A stretch of 34,790 nt of DNA from Acidobacteriota bacterium (GTDB lineage: Bacteria; Acidobacteriota; Terriglobia; Terriglobales; Acidobacteriaceae). A program made the position numbers and the translations under genes. This document shows positions 8,426-15,849 of this stretch, one piece after another; the first letter of the stretch is position 1; every line of letters begins with the position of its first letter. Under the pieces are notes generated by a model. That model did no database searches and had not been told where the DNA came from. It saw only the letters and a list, made by a program, of their open reading frames with translations. The DNA lies in the NCBI GenBank assembly GCA_003225075.1, contig QIAP01000070.1, positions 1-34,790 on the forward strand. Reading direction: 5' to 3'.

Positions 8426-9363
8426 ACTGTTACCCCTTCCACTTTCTCTCGGGGCGCCAGTTTCTGCACGAAGTAATCTTCAAGTGAGGCTCGCACCGGA
8501 ATCAGAGAAATCAGCCGCAGGTGTTCGCGTCGAAGAGCGTCGATCGCAGCATCCTGATTTTCTTCGGGCAACACTGCCCGGACAGTGTCACCGGTCACGT
8601 GACATTCGGCCTCCAATGCTTTAAGGGAGGAAGGCACCCTGGTGCCTTGCCAAACCACCTCGACCTTACCGTGGACGTTCGAGGTTAAATCTGCCACCAC
8701 TCCTATGCCACGTAGTTCTCCCTGATGAATGATGGCGACACGATCACAAAGCGCCTCCGCATCCGACAGAACGTGAGTGGAGAAGAAAACCGTCTTGCCC
8801 TCGTGTTTCAGTTGTTCCATCAGGTCGCGAACTTCACGACGGCCCATGGGATCGAGGCCTGACATAGGCTCGTCGAAGAAGACTATCCGAGGATTGTGCA
8901 GAATCGCTTGTGCGATGCCCACGCGCTGCAGCATGCCTTTCGAGAACTTGCGCAACTGAACTCCGCCGACATCAGGAAGACCAACCCGGTGCAACACGGC
9001 ATCCACCCGCCGCCTGCGCTCCTTGGCGGGAACTCCGGAAAGCTGCGCATAATACGCAAGCAATTCCCGCGCCGTCAGGTAATCATAGAAGTACGGCTGC
9101 TCCGGCAAAAACCCGATCTGCGCTTTCACTTTCGGATCGGTCCATTCAAAGCCTAAGATGCGTGCCGACCCACTGGTGGGGAAAACCAGGCCCATGAGCA
9201 GCTTTAGGGTTGTCGTCTTGCCGGCACCATTTGGACCTAGAAAACCGAAGATCTCACCCTCTTCAACGGCGAGGTGTAAGGGACGTAGCGCGTGCTTCGA
9301 TCGTTTGCGCCAGAAGCCTACGCTGTAGGTCTTTTCCAGGCCGATAATTTCCAGGGCAGCCAT
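8422..9363 (-). CDS. ABC transporter ATP-binding protein (PilH-like by context)
   Basis: A 313-residue ABC ATPase. Walker A is GPNGAGKTT at 43-51, the Q-loop region is [13 protein letters not shown], the signature [10 protein letters not shown] at 140-149, Walker [14 protein letters not shown] at 160-172 and the switch histidine is H197 in STHVLSD. The C-terminal 90 residues form the extra domain seen in ABC-2 exporters and contain no further motif. It is the first gene of the ATPase-permease-TPR unit and overlaps the permease by 4 bp. It is probably an exporter subunit. Its substrate is not shown by sequence; a link with pilus biogenesis rests on location between the pilin genes and pilC. 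Confidence 0.93.
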   Translation of the reverse strand: MAALEIIGLEKTYSVGFWRKRSKHALRPLHLAVEEGEIFGFLGPNGAGKTTTLKLLMGLVFPTSGSARILGFEWTDPKVKAQIGFLPEQPYFYDYLTARELLAYYAQLSGVPAKERRRRVDAVLHRVGLPDVGGVQLRKFSKGMLQRVGIAQAILHNPRIVFFDEPMSGLDPMGRREVRDLMEQLKHEGKTVFFSTHVLSDAEALCDRVAIIHQGELRGIGVVADLTSNVHGKVEVVWQGTRVPSSLKALEAECHVTGDTVRAVLPEENQDAAIDALRREHLRLISLIPVRASLEDYFVQKLAPREKVEGVTV

Positions 9364-9512
9364 AGGGTTAACAAAGCGAAAGACAGGTTCTCACACAATG
9401 GAGTTAAGAAAATTATATTTGATAACGAGAGCATTTCGTATTGCGGTTCGCGGTTACGGAGGTCATCCGCTAGACCAAAGCGATCCTGGGCATCGCGGGA
9501 ACCCAAGTTGGC

Positions 9513-11342
9513 TCATTGCTTCACCGGATGCAGATCTGGCTGGGTTTTGGCCGGCAAAGCTCTTCTGGGCGCGGATTGCAGGTGGGCTTCGGCCTCTTGC
9601 AATGCGTTTCGGGCATTCAGACTAGAAGGATAGAGGGCCAACTCTAAGTTGTAATGATCGCGAGCGCCAGGCCAGTTCCCCATTCCAGCAAGAGCACGTC
9701 CGACGGCGTAGTGGTAACCGGGCGAGTTTGGCCAGAGCGTTAGCCCTTTCTCCAGCGGCTCGAGACCTTCACGAAAGCGTCCCATTTCAATTCGTGACAT
9801 TCCCAGATAATAGAGTTGATCCACACGTGGCGGTCCAAATGCCAAGGCCCGCGCGTAGTAATTCTCCGAAGTCGTGTAATTGCCTAAGTAATAAGCTGCC
9901 TGAGCTCCGGCACTCAGCGCTAAAGGGGAATTCGGATTGAGATCGATCGCCTGCTGCGCCACCATGAAAGCGCCTTCAAAGCGGTGGTCGCGAGTCAGTT
10001 CCGCTGAGAGGTTCAGCTTCGCCAATAGATTCCTTGGAGCGACGGCGCACCCTCGAGTGAAGAGTGCCAAATCGTTTTCCCAGTAGAGAGCCTGGTGATA
10101 AGTGGCGAAACCCAGCGCTGCGATTAGAGCGATTGCTGCGCCCCGCCAAACGTTCCTTGCGGGAGCCGAAGCCGTTGAGAAGGGTCTTGTCAACCCGTAA
10201 CCCACAAGGATCACAATGCCGACAGACGGCAGATACAGATAGCGGTCATGCACACTCTCGTAGCGCGACATGATCATAAAAACCGCCAAGGCAGGGAGGA
10301 GAGTGAATAGGAACCATCCGCCGAGGAAGATGGGCAGGTAGCATCTGCTCTTTCGTGACCACCACCACACGCCCAGAGCTGCTGCCAGCAATACTGATAG
10401 AGGCAGCACGACTCCGGAAATAGTCATCTCGCTCGCGTAATCCAGGTCGTAAAAGGCACCGAGTCCAACCGGTACCAACAATTGTGTGAAATAGAAATAC
10501 AGCACTGCCGGTAACGTCAGGAGCGAGGTGCGCAGCGGGACATCCGAGATGCGATGCGCGAGACCATGCAACACCAGGGCGCGCACGCCGAGATACATGC
10601 CAGCCAGCAAGCCGTAGGGCACCAGTGCGGCCAAAGATTCGCGTCGATCTGCCCAATTCTTGTTTTGCGGGTTTGGCCCGAAATCGCTGTTCCCCAGGCA
10701 CAGCTCATAGCAGGCGATGACGGCGGGGAGAACAATCGCCGTTTCTTTGATTAGCGTCGCAGCAGCGAAAAGGGTCAACGATGCAGCCAGCCAGGTAGCG
10801 CGCCGTGCCCTTCGCCGCCGATATTCGAGATAGCAGAGAAAGGATCCCAGGAAAAAAGCGGCTGACAAGGGCTCCGTAACGCCAGAGATCCAAGCCACAG
10901 CTTCAACATGCGAAGGATGCAAAGCAAAAAGTCCGGCTGCAATCAGCGCGGCCGCTGAACTGTCGGGGATCAGTTTTCGGCTTAGCATGTAAACGAGAAC
11001 GGTGACGATCAGGTGGGTGAGGATTGCGGTGAAGTGCCATCCGCTAGCCCACAGGCCGAACGCCTCGAAATTGGCCAGCAACCAAGCCATGAAAAGCGGA
11101 CGGTACAGATTTTCCGGCTGCCCTTGCGCCTGAGCCCATACCTGACTCGTGAAATACGTTGGCAAGAACTCGGACGAATGAACCCGCGGGTTATTCACAA
11201 TTTGCAGAGAATCGTCGTAGGCAAAGTCGAAACGGATGGTCACGGCAAATGCCAGGAAGGTAGCTGCCAGAATCAGCGTCAACCACAGGTTGATCGTTGT
11301 CCTCTTAACCGTATCGAGAGCGGGCTTGGTTTTCGATTTCAT
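9513..11342 (-). CDS. TMTC/GT-C-like polytopic membrane protein with C-terminal TPRs (possible protein O-glycosyltransferase)
   Basis: A 609-residue protein. The first two thirds are polytopic with roughly ten membrane segments and carry marks of the bacterial TMTC-like GT-C group: FAYDDSLQIVNNPRV at about 40-54 (acidic pair in the first extracytoplasmic loop), LYRPLFMAWLLANF, and the signature HPSHVEAVAWISGVTEPLSA. The last third is a TPR array (for example SPLALSAGAQAAYYLGNYTTSENYYARAL, VDQLYYLGMSRIEMGRFREGLEPL, PGYHYAVGRALAGMGNWPGARDHYNLEL). Eukaryotic TMTCs are protein O-mannosyltransferases, and bacterial members next to surface-protein genes are suspected to modify them. The gene follows the first pilin by about 180 nt, so pilin glycosylation is a reasonable hypothesis, not shown. 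A terminator lies between them. Confidence 0.78.
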   Translation of the reverse strand: MKSKTKPALDTVKRTTINLWLTLILAATFLAFAVTIRFDFAYDDSLQIVNNPRVHSSEFLPTYFTSQVWAQAQGQPENLYRPLFMAWLLANFEAFGLWASGWHFTAILTHLIVTVLVYMLSRKLIPDSSAAALIAAGLFALHPSHVEAVAWISGVTEPLSAAFFLGSFLCYLEYRRRRARRATWLAASLTLFAAATLIKETAIVLPAVIACYELCLGNSDFGPNPQNKNWADRRESLAALVPYGLLAGMYLGVRALVLHGLAHRISDVPLRTSLLTLPAVLYFYFTQLLVPVGLGAFYDLDYASEMTISGVVLPLSVLLAAALGVWWWSRKSRCYLPIFLGGWFLFTLLPALAVFMIMSRYESVHDRYLYLPSVGIVILVGYGLTRPFSTASAPARNVWRGAAIALIAALGFATYHQALYWENDLALFTRGCAVAPRNLLAKLNLSAELTRDHRFEGAFMVAQQAIDLNPNSPLALSAGAQAAYYLGNYTTSENYYARALAFGPPRVDQLYYLGMSRIEMGRFREGLEPLEKGLTLWPNSPGYHYAVGRALAGMGNWPGARDHYNLELALYPSSLNARNALQEAEAHLQSAPRRALPAKTQPDLHPVKQ

Positions 11343-11460
11343 TGAAACCAGAATGGAACCATGCTAGCGCTTCTTAACGCGCTCTTGGGAGTTCCCCGAA
11401 CGGTTCGCGTGCGACATCTACGGCTGCCTCTAGCAGGCGGGCAACAGAAAGCGTAAGAAA

Positions 11461-11493
11461 TAAAAAGAGAGCAGAGGATCTCTCCTCTGCTCT
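11461..11493 (-). terminator. Rho-independent terminator after the first pilin gene
   Basis: A perfect 11-bp stem (AGAGCAGAGGA at 11468-11478 and TCCTCTGCTCT at 11483-11493) with a 4-nt loop, followed on the minus strand by CTTTTTA. It lies about 33 nt after the stop codon. It separates the pilin from the TMTC-like gene, so the pilin is probably a monocistronic, highly expressed unit. Confidence 0.9.
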
Positions 11494-11525
11494 TTCAGTG
11501 CCGTCACCAAGCTAATCTTGCTGAA

Positions 11526-12041
11526 CTACTGGTTAAGTGGGTTGAGGCCCATGCAAACGTCGTGGGCGCCGGGGGCTGAGCCATCGGCTTTGGTGCGAAC
11601 TACTGCGTCTTCAACCGCGCAGAAGCTGCGGTTGCCGGTCTGGTTAACCACCAGCGGGACTGCAGTGGCATCGTACTGAACGTTTCCCGCACCGCTTACT
11701 GCTACCGCAAAGCTGTAGCCGCTCTTGCCTGTGCCTGCGGGCTGGCCGTTGTTCGCCAGGACCGGATCAATCAGGCAGGATTGCGCTGTGGTCGGTGGAT
11801 TCGGGCAAGCCGCACCCAGCGTATTACCCAGAGCCAGAAGTGCCGCGTACCCGGTTGTGGGATAGCTGGATTGGTACGTCACCTCGGCTGTGTTGATGGT
11901 ACGAATTGAGCTGACAGAGGAGGCTTCGTTAGCCGCCATACGCGCTCGCAACAGGTTTGGAATGGCAATCGCGGCGATGATCAAAATAATCGCCACCACG
12001 ATCAGCAACTCAATTAGTGAGAAACCCTTTTGTTTCTGCAT
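11526..12041 (-). CDS. Type IV major pilin, copy 1 (prepilin)
   Basis: A 171-residue class-III-signal prepilin. The leader MQKQKG is followed by the cleavage site G6/F7 and the mature N-terminus FSLIELLIVVAIILIIAAIA, with Glu at mature position 5, the standard hydrophobic alpha1 helix for pilus packing. The globular part contains TINTAEVTYQSSYPTTGYAALLALGNTLG, a short Cys pair (ACPNPPTTAQSC) and a C-terminal pair (SFCAVEDA...DVCMGLNPLNQ), of the kind common in Acidobacteriota pilins. Substrate of prepilin peptidase and PilB/PilC. ATG at 12041 with GATGAGG upstream. Its control region (12110-12124 promoter, 12249-12263 palindrome) suggests sigma-54 control. With copy 3 interrupted, this is the only intact member of that near-identical pair. 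Confidence 0.95.
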   Translation of the reverse strand: MQKQKGFSLIELLIVVAIILIIAAIAIPNLLRARMAANEASSVSSIRTINTAEVTYQSSYPTTGYAALLALGNTLGAACPNPPTTAQSCLIDPVLANNGQPAGTGKSGYSFAVAVSGAGNVQYDATAVPLVVNQTGNRSFCAVEDAVVRTKADGSAPGAHDVCMGLNPLNQ

Positions 12042-12109
12042 CTAGTTTTTACCTCATCTCTCTGCCGCTAATTTTTTGATTACGCCTGCCGTTATACACT
12101 GTTTAAGTG

Positions 12110-12124
12110 GCAGGTAGATGGCCG
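12110..12124 (-). promoter_or_regulatory. Candidate sigma-54 promoter of pilin copy 1
   Basis: Minus strand CGGCCATCTACCTGC keeps the essential GG-N10-GC spacing of -24/-12 promoters but has C for T at the first position of the -24 box. On its own it would be weak. It is supported because it sits 68 nt before the ATG, where the two sister pilins have better matches (65 and 61 nt), and downstream of an equivalent palindrome. Confidence 0.55.
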
Positions 12125-12248
12125 TTGTCGGTTCTCCCCGCAAGCTCCGGTCACCTCGGGTTAACCAGTCACGAATCAATGACATACTTGTTGCAGTGCG
12201 CGACCGCCAGATAATCGTGCGGCCCTGGCTTGCCATTTCTTACGCCGA

Positions 12249-12263
12249 TGACAAACGATGTCA
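12249..12263. promoter_or_regulatory. Putative enhancer (activator) site of pilin copy 1
   Basis: Perfect inverted repeat TGACA-AACGA-TGTCA, 124 nt upstream of the -24 element. The half-site TGTC matches the core of the PilR site described in Pseudomonas pilin promoters. The same arrangement precedes pilin copies 2 and 3. No activator gene is in the window. Confidence 0.6.
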
Positions 12264-12387
12264 AGCAAAGCAGACACATTTTGGTGCCTAGGACAATGTG
12301 GCCGAACACGACAAGAGACCTGAATATTCGAAGAAATTTTCCAAATCGGAAATCAATGGGATCATTTCGGATGGTAACAAATTAGAA

Positions 12388-12411
12388 GGGGCAGCGCTCA
12401 TGCGCTGCCCC
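12388..12411 (-). terminator. Hairpin terminator after pilin copy 2
   Basis: A perfect 10-bp GC-rich stem (GGGGCAGCGC at 12388-12397, GCGCTGCCCC at 12402-12411) with a TCAT loop, 25 nt after the stop codon. The following minus-strand sequence TTCTAATTTG is only moderately T-rich, so the terminator is less canonical than its neighbours. Confidence 0.78.
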
Positions 12412-12436
12412 TGCCTTTCTCTGACACGAAGCTGAA

Positions 12437-12952
12437 TTACTGGCTTAGCGGACTCAAGGCTGCGCAAGCCGCCACTGACCCAATGGCCGCGCCTGTGGGC
12501 TGCTGACGTACGACCGCGTCCGAATTAGAACAGAAGCTGCGCTGCCCGCTCGCTCCGATTAATTGAGGCACAGCGGTGGCCAAATACCTGGCGTTGGCGG
12601 CGCCAGAGGGGGTCGCGGCAAAACTGTATCCGCTTTTCCCACTGCCGGCAGGCTGACCATTGTTGGCCAGTGCGGAATCGATCAGGCAGGCTTGTGCCGA
12701 CGTTGGAGGATTCGGACAAGCTGTCCCTAGCGTATTGCCGAGTGATAAGAGGTCGGCGTATCCGTTTGTCGGATAGGTTGACTGATAAGTAATTTCGGCC
12801 GAGTTAATGGTCCGAAGCGAACTGACCGCCGACGCCTCATTCGCTGCCATGCGAGCCCGTAGCAAACTAGGAATCGCAATGGCGGCAATGATCAGGATAA
12901 TCGCCACCACAATCAGCAGTTCAATCAGCGAGAAACCCTTGTTCTTGCGCAT
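12437..12952 (-). CDS. Type IV pilin, copy 2 (divergent paralog)
   Basis: A 171-residue prepilin with leader MRKNKG, cleavage before F7, and the mature N-terminus FSLIELLIVVAIILIIAAIA followed by IPSLLRARMAANEAS, almost the same as copies 1 and 3. The middle retains ACPNPPTSAQAC and NNGQPAG, but the C-terminal part differs (QRSFCSNSDAVVRQQPTGAA, then VAACAALSPLSQ), keeping the Cys pair while changing most surface residues. A longer frame starts at 13033 but its extra 27 residues overlap the promoter, so ATG at 12952 is preferred. It has its own promoter (13018-13032), palindrome (13149-13163) and terminator. It could be an alternative major subunit or a differently exposed pilin. Confidence 0.94.
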   Translation of the reverse strand: MRKNKGFSLIELLIVVAIILIIAAIAIPSLLRARMAANEASAVSSLRTINSAEITYQSTYPTNGYADLLSLGNTLGTACPNPPTSAQACLIDSALANNGQPAGSGKSGYSFAATPSGAANARYLATAVPQLIGASGQRSFCSNSDAVVRQQPTGAAIGSVAACAALSPLSQ

Positions 12953-13017
12953 CTGTTTTGCCCCCGGCCTCGCTACCCCTATGACAAAGAATCTTTTGCC
13001 GTTCGGACTATTTGATC

Positions 13018-13032
13018 GCAGTTTGCAGGCCA
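13018..13032 (-). promoter_or_regulatory. Candidate sigma-54 promoter of pilin copy 2
   Basis: Minus strand TGGCCTGCAAACTGC matches TGGC at -24 and TGC at -12, with exact GG-N10-GC spacing, 65 nt before the ATG. The same TGGCCTGC core is seen at the third pilin. Sigma-54 transcription of pilA is established in several bacteria. Confidence 0.7.
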
Positions 13033-13148
13033 TTCTTATAATCCGACCAAACCCGCCAGTAACTGGGGAGTAAATATAAGTACGTCATCAGCTTACGCAC
13101 GGAGAACAAACACCGGGTGGGATCGGGTGAGCAACAAAACTTCCCGAA

Positions 13149-13163
13149 TGACAAATAGTGACA
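13149..13163. promoter_or_regulatory. Putative enhancer site of pilin copy 2
   Basis: TGACA-AATAG-TGACA, the same spacing as the other two palindromes but with one mismatch in the second arm, 116 nt upstream of the -24 box. The surrounding 22 bases (13142-13163) are identical to 14139-14160 at 19 positions. Intergenic conservation of this sort between paralogs suggests a shared binding site. TGACAAATA also occurs twice in direct orientation here. Confidence 0.55.
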
Positions 13164-13335
13164 AATATGGTCAACCCACTATGGTCAATCCAAGCCACCA
13201 AAATTCCGGCGGAAGCACCTACAAGTCGATGAAAGTGATTTTTGAGACTACGTCTTAGGTGCGCTCTGCTGCGTGGAAATAGCAGGCTTATTTTAAGCGG
13301 CAGGAGATCTTTAGCAGGCATCGGATTACGGGCAG

Positions 13336-13372
13336 AAAAATAAAGGGAGCAGCGGATTTCTCCTCTGCTCCC
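13336..13372 (-). terminator. Rho-independent terminator after pilin copy 3
   Basis: A 12-bp stem with one internal mismatch (13345-13356 and 13361-13372, loop TTTC). On the minus strand it is followed by TTTATTTTT. The AGCAG/CTCTGCT stem sequence is related to the terminator after copy 1, which supports duplication of whole units. Confidence 0.87.
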
Positions 13373-13413
13373 CCGCCTTTTGCCCCTCCCCCGAGGCACC
13401 AGGCCAATCGTAA

Positions 13414-13929
13414 TTACTGGTTCAGCGGATTCAGGCCCATGCAAACGTCGTGGGCGCCCGGGTCGGAACCATCGGCCTTGGAGCGCACGACTGCATCTTC
13501 AACCGCGCAGAAGCTGCGGTTGCCGGTCTGATTGACGACCACCGGGATGGCGGTCGTTACATACTGAACATTGCCAGCGCCAGAAGGTGCGGCAATAAAG
13601 TTGTAACCGCTTTTGCCTGTGCCAGCGGGCTGGCCGTTATTCGCCAGAACCGGATCAATCAAGCAGGCCTGCGCGGTGGTGGGTGGATTCGGGCAAGCCG
13701 CGCCGAGCGTATTGCCGAGCGCCAAAAGGGCAGCATATCCGGTTGTCGGATAGGTCGACTGATACGTTACCTCAGCTGTGTTGATGGTACGAAGTGAGCT
13801 GACGGCGGACGACTCGTTAGCAGCCATACGCGCGCGCAGCAAGTTTGGAATAGCGATAGCGGCGATGATAAGAATAATCGCCACCACAATCAGCAATTCA
13901 ATTAGTTAGAAACCCTTCTGTTTCCGCAT
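13414..13929 (-). pseudogene. Type IV pilin, copy 3, interrupted by a nonsense codon at mature position 2
   Basis: The frame from ATG 13929 to the stop at 13414 is 171 codons, the same length as copy 1. It reads MRKQKGF, then TAA at 13908-13906, then LIELLIVVAIILIIAAIA and a fully pilin-like sequence to the end (CAVEDAVVR, GAHDVCMGLNPLNQ). Copy 1 has TCA (Ser) at this codon, so a single C-to-A change explains the stop. Nothing else appears damaged: promoter, palindrome and terminator are in place and no other frameshift is visible. Reinitiation inside the helix would make a pilin without its prepilin leader, so the locus should not yield a normal subunit. It may be a very recent pseudogene, a silent donor copy for recombination with copy 1, or a base-calling error. 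Confidence 0.88.
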
Positions 13930-13990
13930 CTTTTCCCCTCATCTCCGTTTGACTGGTTTTGTCCGGTTGACCGACTCACGCAATATGATG

Positions 13991-14005
13991 GCACTTAGCA
14001 GGCCA
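13991..14005 (-). promoter_or_regulatory. Candidate sigma-54 promoter of pilin copy 3
   Basis: Minus strand TGGCCTGCTAAGTGC shows the -24/-12 pattern with GG-N10-GC spacing, 61 nt before the ATG, nearly the same as the copy 2 element (TGGCCTGC shared). The promoter is intact although the gene is interrupted. Confidence 0.7.
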
Positions 14006-14145
14006 CAGCAGAAGTTACCAAGGTAAGCGGGAGCGGCCACGAAAACCGCTTTATTTTCAATTATGCCTAACGTGTCGGTTACTTCTCGGGCATGGTACGA
14101 GGTGCTCAGCAAATGGCGATCCTGACAAATTACGCCCGTCCCAAA

Positions 14146-14160
14146 TGACAACTAGTGTCA
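14146..14160. promoter_or_regulatory. Putative enhancer site of pilin copy 3
   Basis: Perfect inverted repeat TGACA-ACTAG-TGTCA, 140 nt upstream of the -24 box, with another TGACA half-site at 14123-14127. It is the best-formed of the three palindromes and shares its left flank TCCC-A/G-AA with the copy 2 site. Confidence 0.62.
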
Positions 14161-14297
14161 GTCTGCGACGGCCTGTTTCAGCCTGAAAATTGCGAATCTC
14201 TTCGACACAAACCCCTTAATAGGAACGTCGTTAGAGGAAGAAACTTGCAGTCCAGTTCTGTGGGGTGAGGAACCAGTATGCAATGTCACGCGAATTT

Positions 14298-15674
14298 TCA
14301 TTGCTGCGGTTCTGTCCCTGGCTCCGAACGACGTCTGATCAATCGGTTAGGTGTTCGCAATAATAAATACGCCACGGGCCCGACGACGAGCCACGCCAGT
14401 CCCCATTTTGTCGCCGAAGGATCGCTATTGATGAGTGCCCACGCAAAGAGGCTAATCGGTATCAGGACAACTGCCGCCATGCCGACGGTACCTCCGGGCA
14501 CCACAAACTGGCGTTTTAGCCCGGGAGCCAAGAGTCGCAGCCGCCACAGGGATAACAATGTAAGCATAGAAGTCGCAGCTCGCAGCCACGCGTAAATCGC
14601 TATCAATTGGGTCAGGTTCCAGAACGCCAACACCGCAGAAGAAATGACGGACAAAAGAATCGCCCGCGCTGGTGTGCCAAATCGAGCGTTGAGTCTAGCA
14701 AGCGAGTGATGCAGATAACCGTCTTCGGACATCGTAAACGGAATGCGCGTTACCGAAAGTATGGTGCTATCCAACAATATGAAAGCGCAAATTGCCGCAG
14801 CGCCGAACATGGCGAGTTGCAGCCAAGGCCCTCCCACCGATCGTGCGGCCGTCACCATGTAGCCGGTTTGCCATTTCTGCCAATTTCCAGCCGCTGTGAG
14901 AGCCGCTGCCACTGGCAGGAAGAAGCTGATCACCGCCAGTGGTACGACGATCGCGAGGCCATGAGGAAAATTGCGCGCCGGATCCTCCACTTCCTCAATT
15001 ACGGTGGAAAGCTGCTCGTAGCCTGAATAAATCCAAAGACCGAGTGCCAAGCCAACCCCGTAAACCTCACGCCAGGGGTGGTCTGGTGGCATCCATGGAT
15101 GGAAAGGATTGAAGTGTGCGTGGGTGAAGCCGAAGTAGGTAAAGACCGCGACCGGAGCCATTTGAAGCAGCAGCAGAACCATCGTAACCATGCCCACCAA
15201 TCGGATGCCAAGAAAATTAAGAAGTCCGACCAGTACGATAAATGCGAACGCAATCACCCAGTGCTGAAATCTGTTATGTACCGGCAGCACACGCGCTACG
15301 GTGTCAGCCAATTGCACCCCGTAGGCGCCGGTGATGAGAAATGTGCCGGTCCAATTCCACCAGCCGCATTGGAAACCCCAGAAATCGCCGAAGGCGGCAC
15401 GCGTCCATCGATAAAAGCCCCCCTCGACCGGCATCGCGCTAGACATTTCCGCCGTCGCCAGAGCCATCGGCACACTGAACAGTAGCGGTATGACGAGGAT
15501 GAAAAGCAATGCCATCCCCGGGCCGGAAGTTGAAATCATCGCCTCGAACCCGAACGGTCCTCCTGCGCAGTAGGCGTACAGCACCGCGACAAAGGATGCG
15601 AGGCCGATGCGGCGTAACTTTCCTTGATTCACTGTCGTGATTGCGACTTGCGATCCTGTGGTTAAGGACGACAT
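14298..15674 (-). CDS. APC-superfamily amino acid/amine permease
   Basis: A polytopic transporter of about 458 residues (ATG 15674; a TTG start 69 nt upstream is also open but adds a non-conserved N-terminus). It shows about 12 membrane segments and APC features: the first segment AYCAGGPFGFEAMISTSGPG holds the unwound glycine-rich region for the substrate carboxylate. It is followed by MALATAEMSSAMPVEGGFYRWTRAAFG, the family's consensus AELxxxxPxxGGxYxW motif. YSGYEQLSTVIEEVEDPARNFPHGL corresponds to the segment-6 motif with a G-Y/F-E pattern. The substrate cannot be told from sequence. It is convergent with nothing and lies behind the pilin block on the same strand, separated by the pilin copy 3 control region. 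Confidence 0.9.
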   Translation of the reverse strand: MSSLTTGSQVAITTVNQGKLRRIGLASFVAVLYAYCAGGPFGFEAMISTSGPGMALLFILVIPLLFSVPMALATAEMSSAMPVEGGFYRWTRAAFGDFWGFQCGWWNWTGTFLITGAYGVQLADTVARVLPVHNRFQHWVIAFAFIVLVGLLNFLGIRLVGMVTMVLLLLQMAPVAVFTYFGFTHAHFNPFHPWMPPDHPWREVYGVGLALGLWIYSGYEQLSTVIEEVEDPARNFPHGLAIVVPLAVISFFLPVAAALTAAGNWQKWQTGYMVTAARSVGGPWLQLAMFGAAAICAFILLDSTILSVTRIPFTMSEDGYLHHSLARLNARFGTPARAILLSVISSAVLAFWNLTQLIAIYAWLRAATSMLTLLSLWRLRLLAPGLKRQFVVPGGTVGMAAVVLIPISLFAWALINSDPSATKWGLAWLVVGPVAYLLLRTPNRLIRRRSEPGTEPQQ

Positions 15675-15849
15675 TGCCAGTGTTGGGGATTTTCTATTGG
15701 TCCCGGCAAATTGGCAATCGGTAAATGGAAAATTGAGCAGCAAGTACGCGTCGTGAAACCAAGGACTGCTTTACAATCCAACTAGCGGAGTGGGCGCAGT
15801 TACGAACCACTCTTAAGCGCCCTCCACTACCGCGTAAAGAGGAGTTCTT

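Larger units (their letters stand above)
11461..14160 (-). repeat. Three tandem pilin units (operator, promoter, gene, terminator)
   Basis: The block consists of three similar units in the same orientation. Each has a TGACA-N5-TGTCA-type palindrome, a GG-N10-GC promoter 61-68 nt before the ATG, a 171-residue pilin frame and a hairpin terminator. First and third copies share long stretches of near-identical coding sequence, especially in the C-terminal half (for example CAVEDAVVR and GAHDVCMGLNPLNQ), whereas the second is more divergent. This points to duplication of the whole unit, with possible later gene conversion between copies one and three. Confidence 0.8.

Noticed and set aside
12054-12236. 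A 60-codon frame between the control elements of pilin copy 1
   Set aside because: It spans the proposed promoter, has no family resemblance and no counterpart upstream of copies 2 or 3.
12953-13033. An N-terminal extension of pilin copy 2 of 27 codons
   Set aside because: It would overlap the sigma-54 promoter and give a leader far longer than in copies 1 and 3. ATG 12952 yields the standard six-residue leader.
11461-14160. CRISPR-like spacing of the three pilin units
   Set aside because: The repeats are whole genes of about 1 kb, not short repeats with spacers, and no cas gene is present.
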